Shown here one piece after another: positions 1 through 8,492 of a stretch of DNA of 14,353 nt. The number at the start of each line of letters is the position of its first letter. The stretch's first letter is position 1. The notes under the pieces were generated by a model, which searched no databases, was not told where the DNA came from, and saw only the letters and a list, made by a program, of their open reading frames with translations. Both the position numbers and the translations under genes were made by a program. This stretch comes from DASUBN01 sp035691665 (lineage in GTDB: Bacteria; Pseudomonadota; Gammaproteobacteria; Natronospirales; REEB76), in assembly GCA_035691665.1 (NCBI GenBank), contig DASSIS010000015.1:1-14353 (forward strand). The letters run 5' to 3'.

Positions 1-433
1 CGACCATCCGGTGTTCAAGAAGCACACCCAGACCGCGACCGTGGATTTCTCCACCACCTCCTTCGTGAAGGAAGTGAGCCGGGCGCGCACCTTCGGGTTC
101 ATGCGCGACATCGAGATGCTGCGCCAGAAGCACCTGACGCTCGGTGCTTCGCTCGACAACGCCATCGCGGTGGACGACTACCGCATCCTCAACGAGGACG
201 GCCTGCGCTACGAAGACGAGTTCGTGAAGCACAAGATCCTCGACTCCATTGGTGACCTGTACCTGCTGGGCCACAGCCTGATCGGCGCCTTCAGCGCCTA
301 CAAATCCGGCCACGGCCTCAACAACGCCCTGCTGCGCGCCCTGATCGCGAAGCAGGAGACCTGGGAAGAGGTCACGTTCGACGACGCGGCGGCGGCGCCC
401 ATCTCCTACCTGGCGCCGGCGCACGCACTGTAA
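1..433 (+). CDS. lpxC: UDP-3-O-acyl-N-acetylglucosamine deacetylase LpxC (3' part)
   Basis: Zinc-dependent cytoplasmic deacetylase catalysing the committed step of lipid A synthesis. Only the last 143 residues are present. The reading frame is open to the window edge and begins DHPVFKKHTQ, so the GTG at base 11 is an internal valine and not a start. The C-terminal half is near canonical: SFVKEVSRARTFGF, LNEDGLRYEDEFVKHKILD and YKSGHGLNN. By family knowledge the His and Asp of KHKILD correspond to E. coli zinc ligands H238 and D242, the Asp of IGDLY to D246, and the His of SGH to catalytic H265; all are intact. The gene ends in TAA at 431-433 and faces dciA across 16 bp. In related genomes lpxC closes the division and cell-wall cluster after ftsZ, which would lie off the left edge. 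Identification is essentially certain. Confidence 0.97.
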   Translation, partial: DHPVFKKHTQTATVDFSTTSFVKEVSRARTFGFMRDIEMLRQKHLTLGASLDNAIAVDDYRILNEDGLRYEDEFVKHKILDSIGDLYLLGHSLIGAFSAYKSGHGLNNALLRALIAKQETWEEVTFDDAAAAPISYLAPAHAL

Positions 434-449
434 TCAAGGGATAAGTCTC

Positions 450-902
450 CTAGGGGCGCGGCGGTCTGCCGCGGGCGAGGCGCCTCAGGGCCTCGGCCAA
501 GGCGACGTCTTCGATGCCGCCGGCGGTGCTCTCGAGCAGGCCGCGGGTCTCCTGGGAGAGGGTCTTGGGCGGAGGTTTGGCCGGCACGCCGGGCACGGGT
601 TCCGGCAGCACCTTGAGCCTTATGCTCCGGCAGGGCTGGTCGAGTGCCCCCTGCAGTGCCAGCAGCAAGGGCCGTTGGCGGTAGTGCAGCAGGGTGCTCC
701 AGGCCCCGCTGTCCAGGTAGAGGGTGAGCACGCCCTCCTTGAGGTCGGCCCCCAGGCAATGGGGGGCGGCTTCCTCGGGGAGCTGCGGCAGCACCTTGCG
801 TCTCAGGCCCTCCAGCCGGCGGGCTTCGGCCGTGAGCAAAGCGAGATGTGCGTCACGGTCTGCGAGCAATTTGCTCAGGGATGATGGTTTCTTGGCAGCC
901 AT
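450..902 (-). CDS. dciA: DciA-like DUF721 protein, probable replicative helicase loader
   Basis: A 150-residue basic protein with a DUF721-type domain over about residues 8-105; the recognisable core runs from LGADLKEGVLTLYLDSGAWSTLL through YRQRPLLLALQ to RSIRLKVLPE. DUF721 proteins of this kind are DciA, the ancestral loader or operator of the DnaB helicase in bacteria lacking DnaC or DnaI. That role comes from family knowledge, not from a motif seen here. After the domain comes a Pro-rich linker (about 101-115) and a helical tail ending in basic residues. Context supports the call: Pseudomonas has a DUF721 gene in the same slot between lpxC and an M23 peptidase gene. The ATG at 900-902 has no good Shine-Dalgarno sequence, but no better start is evident. 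The gene is convergent with lpxC and divergent from the M23 gene across a 67-bp gap (903-969) in which no consensus promoter could be picked. Confidence 0.82.
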   Translation of the reverse strand: MAAKKPSSLSKLLADRDAHLALLTAEARRLEGLRRKVLPQLPEEAAPHCLGADLKEGVLTLYLDSGAWSTLLHYRQRPLLLALQGALDQPCRSIRLKVLPEPVPGVPAKPPPKTLSQETRGLLESTAGGIEDVALAEALRRLARGRPPRP

Positions 903-969
903 GGATGGGCGTTACCGGATGGTCAGCCGCGGCGGGCGCGGGAAGAAAGAAGGATAGAACGGGGTAGAG

Positions 970-1923
970 ATGAAGATCATTGTATTCACCCGCTACGGGC
1001 ATTCGCGCCACTTCAACCTGGCCCACCCCTTCGTCTGGGGCGGCGTCGCTGCCTTGAGCCTGTTGCTCGCCGTGCTGCTCTTCTGGGGCGGATATTACAC
1101 CGCCCGCCACCAGGACGAGGTCGCGGCGGCGGCGGATCCGGTGCAGCGCGCCCTCAAGGCGCAGGCCGAGGAGATCACGAGCGCCAAACAGAAGAGCCAG
1201 GCGGACGTGGATGCGCTCTCCGCCAAGGTGGCGGAACTGCAGGTGCACATCATGCGCCTCGACGCCATGGGCGCCCAGCTCACCAGCATGGCGGGCCTGA
1301 AGCACGGCGAGTTCAACTTCGACAAGGCCCCGCCCGAGGGCGGACCGGAAGTGAAGGCCCCGTTGCAGCACACGGCCCTGCCGGACTTCATCGACAACCT
1401 CGACCAGCTCTCCGCCGAGGTCAAGGACCGCGAGCAGCAGCTCGGGGTGCTTGAAAACCTCATGCTCAACCGCAATGTACAGCTGGCAGCCCAGCCCGCC
1501 GGCCCCCCCGTGATCGGCGGCTACGTCTCTTCGCTGTTCGGTATGCGTACCGATCCGTTCACGGGCGAACTCTCCATGCACCCGGGCATGGACTTTGCGG
1601 GGAGCGAAGGCGAGGCGGTGGATGCGGTGGCCGCGGGTGTCGTCACCTGGGCCGGTGACCGCTCCGGGTACGGCAACCTGGTCGAGATCGACCATGGCAA
1701 CGGTTACGCCACCCGCTACGGACACAACGAGACCATCCTGGTGCACGTCGGCGAGGTGGTGAAGAAAGGCCAGGTGATCGCCCTCATGGGTTCCACCGGC
1801 CGTTCCACCGGACCCCACGTGCACTTCGAAGTCCTTTACAATGGGCAGCAGATAGATCCGGCACGCTTCGTGAAGGCCGCCGGGGGATCGCAGGTGGCCG
1901 TGCTGTCTAGGAACCTGGATTAG
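970..1923 (+). CDS. Membrane-anchored M23 family metallopeptidase
   Basis: A 317-residue protein with a short cytoplasmic N terminus, one membrane helix at about residues 21-43, a periplasmic helical or coiled-coil stretch (about 57-110 and 140-168), and a C-terminal LytM/M23 domain (about 180-305). All LytM-type active-site residues are visible: zinc ligands H204 and D208 in MHPGMD, the catalytic-site His H252 in RYGH, and H283 and H285 in GPHVHFE, where H285 is the third zinc ligand. It is therefore expected to be an active peptidoglycan endopeptidase and not a degenerate NlpD/EnvC-type activator. The cleaved bond cannot be read from the sequence. The N terminus (KIIVFTRYGHSRHF) matches the class found just upstream of secA in Pseudomonas-like genomes. 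The ATG at 970 follows a weak purine-rich stretch. A 165-bp gap separates it from secA, so co-transcription is possible but not shown. Confidence 0.9.
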   Translation: MKIIVFTRYGHSRHFNLAHPFVWGGVAALSLLLAVLLFWGGYYTARHQDEVAAAADPVQRALKAQAEEITSAKQKSQADVDALSAKVAELQVHIMRLDAMGAQLTSMAGLKHGEFNFDKAPPEGGPEVKAPLQHTALPDFIDNLDQLSAEVKDREQQLGVLENLMLNRNVQLAAQPAGPPVIGGYVSSLFGMRTDPFTGELSMHPGMDFAGSEGEAVDAVAAGVVTWAGDRSGYGNLVEIDHGNGYATRYGHNETILVHVGEVVKKGQVIALMGSTGRSTGPHVHFEVLYNGQQIDPARFVKAAGGSQVAVLSRNLD

Positions 1924-1999
1924 CCGTCCCGTCTTCCGCCCGTGCAGCCGGCGAGGCGGCGGGTGCAGGTCCGGTAACTCTCCCCAGTCAAAGCGTGTC

Positions 2000-2058
2000 C
2001 CGGCGCGTCGCCCGTTGCGCCGGCAGTCGGTCATATGTCCGCGGCCCGTCGGCCGTGG
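2000..2058 (+). promoter_or_regulatory. Two GC-rich hairpins in the secA leader
   Basis: The 165-bp gap before secA contains two strong dyads. The first pairs CCGGCGC (2000-2006) with GCGCCGG (2017-2023) around a 10-base loop. The second pairs 2039-2046 with 2051-2058, eight pairs including one G-T, around the tetraloop CGTC. It ends about 30 bases before the secA ATG and just upstream of the purine-rich ribosome-binding region (about 2071-2083). Neither is followed by a T run, so they are not intrinsic terminators. They could be leader structures affecting secA translation or mRNA stability, or chance in GC-rich DNA. No secM-like leader peptide with its arrest motif is seen upstream of secA, where E. 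coli has secM. The dyads are directly visible; any regulatory role is inference. Confidence 0.35.
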
Positions 2059-2088
2059 TACGCGATGGGCGAGGATAGAAGAGTACGC

Positions 2089-4827
<2,739 letters not shown>

Positions 4828-4837
4828 GGAGGCGCTG

Positions 4838-5812
4838 ATGAACGCCGCCGCGCTCCCGGAGATCGAGGTGGTGGCGGCGGTGCTGCGCGACCGCGACGGC
4901 CGGGTGCTGATCGCGGAGCGCCCGGCCGGCAAGCCCCTCGCCGGTTTCTGGGAGTTCCCCGGGGGCAAGCTGGAGCCGGGCGAGCCCGCTGCGTCGGCCT
5001 TGAAGCGCGAGCTCCGGGAAGAGCTCGGCATCGCCGTGGAAAGGGCCCACCGCCTGCTGCACCTCTCCCATGCCTACCCCGAACGCCGCGTGCATCTCGA
5101 CGTATGGCGCGTGGCGCGCTATTCGGGCACGCCGGCCTCCCACGAGGGTCAGCGGCTCGCCTGGGTATCGCCGGCGGAACTCCTGTCCTGGAAGCTCCTG
5201 CCGGCCGACGCGCCCATCGTCGCGGCCCTTGAACTCCCACCCCTGATGCTGGTGACGCCGGCACCGGGCGATACGGCGGATTACCTGGCGCGATTGCAGG
5301 CTTCCCTGGAAGCCGGGGTGGACTTCGTGCAGTTCCGGGCGCCGGGCCTGTCCCCCGAGGCCTGTGGTTCCCTGGCGCGGGAAGTCATCGCCGCCTGCCG
5401 CCGTCACGGCGCGCGGGTGCATCTCAACGCCGCCCCCGAGCTGGCCTTGAGCTTGGGGGCCGACGGAGTCCATCTCAGCCAGGCCGCGCTGGCCAAGCAT
5501 CCGCCCCAGGACCTCGATCGCCGGCTCGCCCTGGGGGTGTCCTGCCACAACGCCGAGGAGATCCGCCGCGCGCTCGCGCATGCGCCGGCATACCTCAGCC
5601 TGGGCACGGTGCAGGCGAGTCCCAGCCATCCCGGGGTGTCGCCGCTCGGCTGGGACGCCTTCGAGACGCTCGCCGGCATGAGCCCGGTGCCGGTCTATGC
5701 CATCGGCGGCCTGGGTTACGGGGAGCTCCCGGAAGCGCAGCGCCGCGGTGCCCACGGCATCGCCGCCATCCGCGGCCTCTGGGGCGGGTTTCAGTCGCCG
5801 CCAATGTCCTGA
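4838..5812 (+). CDS. mutT: Nudix (MutT) hydrolase fused to a degenerate thiamine-phosphate-synthase-like domain
   Basis: A 324-residue two-domain protein. Residues 8-130 form a MutT-type Nudix domain with a complete Nudix box from G43 to I65 (G-x5-E49-x7-REL-x-EELGI), expected to hydrolyse oxidised or other nucleoside triphosphates such as 8-oxo-dGTP. Residues 136-320 have the TIM-barrel pattern of ThiE/TenI: VQFR, HLNAAPELALSLGADGVHL, LGVSCHNAEE, YLSLGTVQASPSHPG and VPVYAIGGLG. ThiE catalytic positions are altered: QxRxK reads QFRAP, the Asn-Asp pair reads Asn-Ala, the acid after HLGQ is missing (HLSQAAL), and the TxTK segment is lost. TMP synthase activity is therefore unlikely. The same fusion occurs near secA in Pseudomonas. 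Translation probably couples to secA: the Shine-Dalgarno GAGGAGG (4826-4832) overlaps the secA TGA. The last 22 bases overlap the end of yacG on the other strand. Confidence 0.9.
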   Translation: MNAAALPEIEVVAAVLRDRDGRVLIAERPAGKPLAGFWEFPGGKLEPGEPAASALKRELREELGIAVERAHRLLHLSHAYPERRVHLDVWRVARYSGTPASHEGQRLAWVSPAELLSWKLLPADAPIVAALELPPLMLVTPAPGDTADYLARLQASLEAGVDFVQFRAPGLSPEACGSLAREVIAACRRHGARVHLNAAPELALSLGADGVHLSQAALAKHPPQDLDRRLALGVSCHNAEEIRRALAHAPAYLSLGTVQASPSHPGVSPLGWDAFETLAGMSPVPVYAIGGLGYGELPEAQRRGAHGIAAIRGLWGGFQSPPMS

Positions 5813-5976
5813 TCGGGGAGCGTCTCCTCGGCGGGGAGGGCGTGCTTCTCCATCAGCCAATCACCGAGGTCGATGAGCCGACAGCGGTCGCTGCAGAAGG
5901 GTTTCCACTGGGAGCTCTCCGTCCACGGCACCGGCTTGCCGCAGTGGGGGCAGGGCACCGTCTCGATTTCAGTCAT
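5791..5976 (-). CDS. yacG: DNA gyrase inhibitor YacG (zinc-binding)
   Basis: A 61-residue protein with the full YacG signature: C9-P-H-C12-GKPVPW, then PFCSDRCRLIDLGDW with C28 and C32, the four zinc ligands. Family members bind GyrB and inhibit gyrase; E. coli YacG is about 65 residues. The acidic, Asp/Glu-rich tail is typical. It starts at ATG 5974-5976, 3 bp after the zapD stop, so it is almost certainly the last gene of the minus-strand run pilB-pilC-pilD-coaE-zapD-yacG. Its 3' end overlaps the convergent mutT fusion by 22 bp, and no terminator lies between them. Confidence 0.95.
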   Translation of the reverse strand: MTEIETVPCPHCGKPVPWTESSQWKPFCSDRCRLIDLGDWLMEKHALPAEETLPDQDIGGD

Positions 5977-5979
5977 GGA

Positions 5980-6786
5980 TCAAAGCTGACAGCAGACGAG
6001 CTTGAAACCGATATCGCGCTTGGTCTGTTGCGGACGGGCGTTGGCCTCGTGGCGCTCCAGGAAGCGGATGGTCATGCGGTGGCGCCCGGCGCTGATCTCC
6101 GGGAACACGCCGCTCGTGACCGGCACCATCACCCGCACCATGGGCGAGAGGGCGTGGGAGTCGAAGTTGCGCTGGAACACGCCCTGCTCGGCCACCTCGC
6201 GGCTCGGCAGCGCGCTCTCGCGGGTGAGCGCCATGAGCAGGGCGATCGTGTCCTTGAGGGGCCGCAGCTCCGTGAGCCAGCCCTGCAGGTCGCGGGCGCG
6301 GCGCGGGTAAGGGTGGGTGAGCCAGGCGTGGTAGAGGGGCAGGTCGAACTGGCAGGTGCCGCCGGGGATGGCGAGGCGGTTCTTGATGGAGTTGAGGAAC
6401 TCGCTCTCCTTGAGCATGGCGCCGAGCGGGCGCCCGTCCCCGTCCATCTCATGGCGCAGGCGGTCGAGGTCGGCCAGCACCGTCTGCAGCCGGGCGCCGT
6501 CCACCTCGGGGCTGCCCTTCAGGCGCTGCAGCAGGATACCGCAGCGTTCCAGCTCCTTCAGCACTTCGGTGCGCACGTCACCGCGGGTCAGGAGCGAGGC
6601 GATCTCCAGGACCGCGTTCACCGCGGCGCGGCTGTCCCAGATGGAGGAGAGGGCGGCGTGGTGGGCGCTCTGTTCCAGCAGGAACTCCAGGCGCAGGAAG
6701 GTGCGCACGCGCTCGTTGAGCGGCTGCTCGTAGATCAGCCACTCGGCCGACGCCTGTTCTTCGGCGCGTTGTTCCACGTTCAGCAT
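5980..6786 (-). CDS. zapD: Cell division protein ZapD
   Basis: A 268-residue cytoplasmic protein of the ZapD (YacF, DUF1342) family, which binds the FtsZ C terminus and bundles FtsZ filaments in the Z ring. Recognisable segments are YEQPLNERVRTFLRLEFLL (E. coli FEHPLNEKMRTWLRIEFL), GDVRTEVLKELER, the well conserved IPGGTCQFDLPLYHAWL, and the ending FKLVCCQL. The start at ATG 6784-6786 leaves about 14 Glu/Ala-rich residues before the conserved part, slightly longer than E. coli. The Shine-Dalgarno is weak and the exact start uncertain. It sits 13 bp after coaE and 3 bp before yacG, the usual coaE-zapD-yacG order, so it depends on upstream transcription. Confidence 0.96.
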   Translation of the reverse strand: MLNVEQRAEEQASAEWLIYEQPLNERVRTFLRLEFLLEQSAHHAALSSIWDSRAAVNAVLEIASLLTRGDVRTEVLKELERCGILLQRLKGSPEVDGARLQTVLADLDRLRHEMDGDGRPLGAMLKESEFLNSIKNRLAIPGGTCQFDLPLYHAWLTHPYPRRARDLQGWLTELRPLKDTIALLMALTRESALPSREVAEQGVFQRNFDSHALSPMVRVMVPVTSGVFPEISAGRHRMTIRFLERHEANARPQQTKRDIGFKLVCCQL

Positions 6787-6799
6787 CGGAGCGCCCGCT

Positions 6800-7432
6800 T
6801 CACGGCAATCTCAGGCCGGGGCGGCGTGGGTCGCCAGCTGCGGCCAATTCCAGATAGAACTTATGGAGGTGGGAGACGTGATGCCGGAGCGTCGCCTCAT
6901 CGCCTTCGTTCAACAGAATATCATCCGCCGCCTTGAGGCGCGTGGTGCGGTCAGCCTGGGCGGCCAGGATGGCGCGGGCTTGAGACTCGGTCTCGCCGTC
7001 TCGTGACATAAGACGGCGGAGTTGCAGCTCCTCGGAACAGTCCACCACCAGCACCCGGTCCACCAGGGCCCGGGAGGCGGGGGACTCCGTCAGCAGCGGG
7101 ATGACCGCCAGGGCGTAGGGGGCACGGAAGCCGTCCAGACGGGCCTTCAGGCGGCCCAGGATCAGGGGGTGGAGCCGGCCCTCCACTTGGCGGCGTAGGG
7201 CGGGATCGGCGAATAGGCGCTCCCGCAGCCGGCGCCGGTCCAGGCTCCCATCCGCATCCAGGATGCCCGGTCCCAAGACCTCCACCAGGGACTTCAACCC
7301 CTCCCCCCCTTTGACGGCCAGTTCGCGGCTCAACTGATCCGCATCGGCTACCGGTACCCCCAGGGCGGCGAATTCCCGCTCGACCCGTGATTTGCCGCTG
7401 GCGATGCCTCCGGTCAGGCCGATCTTGAGCAT
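6800..7432 (-). CDS. coaE: Dephospho-CoA kinase CoaE
   Basis: Performs the last step of CoA synthesis, ATP-dependent phosphorylation of the ribose 3'-OH of dephospho-CoA. It is 210 residues from the ATG at 7430-7432, a usual family length. The P-loop GGIASGKS is at residues 8-15, followed by the substrate-site DAD (30-32), RLHPLI (86-91), IPLLTES (111-117) and the lid region RLMSRDGETESQARAILAAQ. The ATG at 7432 was preferred because MLKIGLTGG fits the family; the TTG at 7439-7441 would overlap the pilD stop (TTGA) and add Met-Ser-Thr. Neither has a convincing Shine-Dalgarno, so translational coupling to pilD is likely. The pilD-coaE pairing is the norm in gammaproteobacteria. Confidence 0.96.
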   Translation of the reverse strand: MLKIGLTGGIASGKSRVEREFAALGVPVADADQLSRELAVKGGEGLKSLVEVLGPGILDADGSLDRRRLRERLFADPALRRQVEGRLHPLILGRLKARLDGFRAPYALAVIPLLTESPASRALVDRVLVVDCSEELQLRRLMSRDGETESQARAILAAQADRTTRLKAADDILLNEGDEATLRHHVSHLHKFYLELAAAGDPRRPGLRLP

Positions 7433-7437
7433 GGTGC

Positions 7438-8304
7438 TCAATGCACGCCGGTGAAGCCCAGATAGGCGTCCGTCAGACCTTGCCCCCAGTAGAGGACGAT
7501 CCAGCCGGCTGCCGCCAGGAAGGGGCCAAAGGGCATGGGCTTGCCCTGTTTCAGGAGCTTCGTGGAGAGCAGCAGGATGCCCACCATCGCGCCCACGCCC
7601 GCCGCCATGAGGATGATCACGGGCAGCTCCCGCCAGCCGAGCCAGGCGCCCAGCAATGCCAGGAGCTTGAAGTCCCCATAGCCCATGCCTTCCTTGCCGG
7701 TGGCGAGACGGAAGAGGTGGTACACGCTCCAGAGGGACAGGTAACCCGCGACGGCGCCGATCACGGCGGAACGGGGGTCGGTGAACACATCACCCACGTT
7801 GAACACGAGACCCAACCACAGGAGCGGCAAGGTGAGCTTGTCGGGCAGCAGTTGGTGCTCGAGGTCGATGCCGCTGAGGGCGATGAGGCCCCAGCTGAGA
7901 CACATCGCTCCCAGCGCCGCCCAACCGAAGCCGAAGTGCCAGGCCGCCCAGGCGGAGAGCAAGCCCGAGATCGCTTCCACCGTCGCGTAGCGCGGCGAGA
8001 TGCGTGCGCGGCAGGCGCTGCAGCGCCCGCGCAGGACGAGGTAGCTCAGGATAGGGATGTTCTCGAGAGCGGTGATGGCATGGCCGCAGTGGGGGCAACG
8101 GGAGCGTGGCATCACGAGGTCGTACCGCTCCTCGGACGGAGCGGTGCCGCCGAAGCGCACCGATTCCGCCTGCCACTCCCGCTCCAGCATGATGGGCAAG
8201 CGGTGGATCACCACGTTGAGGAAGCTGCCGATGAGCAGGCCCAGCACGAGGCAAGTGAGAGAGAAGGCGAGCGGGCTGGTCTCGAGCATGAGAATCACGG
8301 CCAT
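7438..8304 (-). CDS. pilD: Type IV prepilin leader peptidase / N-methyltransferase PilD
   Basis: Inner-membrane aspartyl protease that removes the leader from type IV pilins and type II secretion pseudopilins and N-methylates the new N terminus. It is 288 residues. The N-terminal helix contains LLIGSFLNVVIHRLP (23-37), the methyltransferase-associated segment. The cytoplasmic zinc loop has two CxxC pairs, C70/C73 and C95/C98. The catalytic aspartates are visible as D147 in SGIDLEHQLLPD and D211 in GMGYGDFKLLA, matching P. aeruginosa D149 and D213. Around seven to eight hydrophobic helices follow the usual layout. ATG 8302-8304 is preceded by a GGGGA-type ribosome site. Unlike the other joints in this run, pilD is separated from pilC by 184 bp of structured sequence. 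Confidence 0.97.
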   Translation of the reverse strand: MAVILMLETSPLAFSLTCLVLGLLIGSFLNVVIHRLPIMLEREWQAESVRFGGTAPSEERYDLVMPRSRCPHCGHAITALENIPILSYLVLRGRCSACRARISPRYATVEAISGLLSAWAAWHFGFGWAALGAMCLSWGLIALSGIDLEHQLLPDKLTLPLLWLGLVFNVGDVFTDPRSAVIGAVAGYLSLWSVYHLFRLATGKEGMGYGDFKLLALLGAWLGWRELPVIILMAAGVGAMVGILLLSTKLLKQGKPMPFGPFLAAAGWIVLYWGQGLTDAYLGFTGVH

Positions 8305-8323
8305 TCATTCCCCGTCCGCGTTG

Positions 8324-8492
8324 TAGCTTCGAGCGCTGTACGTAGACTCACATAACCTCAAGCGCGTGACGAGCGCAGGTAGAGCGAGGCGCACGAGGCG
8401 AGCAACCGGAGCGTACTTGCGTGGTACGTGAAGATTGCGAGCCGAGTGCAACGAAGCTATACCAAGCGCAGTAGCGCTTGAGGCGGCCTCAA
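8324..8492 (-). repeat. Structured intergenic element between pilC and pilD with competing inverted repeats
   Basis: The 184-bp pilC-pilD gap has no gene but holds overlapping dyads. TTGAGG (8478-8483) pairs with CCTCAA (8487-8492), a hairpin that includes the pilC stop codon. CAAGCGC (8463-8469) pairs with GCGCTTG (8474-8480) around loop AGTA. CCTCAAGCGC (8356-8365) pairs with GCGCTTGAGG (8474-8483), a perfect 10-bp inverted repeat spanning 128 bp. TAGCTTCG (8324-8331) pairs with CGAAGCTA (8452-8459). CGTAC (8412-8416) pairs with GTACG (8424-8428). The segment 8474-8483 takes part in three alternatives, so they exclude each other. Between them is a G/A/C-rich stretch with many GAGCG/GCGAG words. 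No T run follows any stem, so it is not a standard terminator. It may be a REP-type dispersed repeat, an mRNA processing or stability element, or an attenuator. Confidence 0.5.

Noticed and set aside
457..473. Hairpin CGCGGC/GCCGCG just past lpxC as a terminator
   Set aside because: The stem is only 6 bp, lies within dciA coding sequence, and has no T run on either strand.
2035..2088. Longer SecA starting at the in-frame ATG at 2035
   Set aside because: The 18 extra residues do not match SecA N termini, the start lies within the leader hairpins, and the ATG at 2089 gives the canonical N terminus with a purine-rich site before it.
8356..8483. Mobile element (MITE-like) bounded by the 10-bp inverted repeat
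   Set aside because: No target-site duplication is visible at the ends and no transposase is nearby; kept instead as a structured repeat-like element of unknown class.
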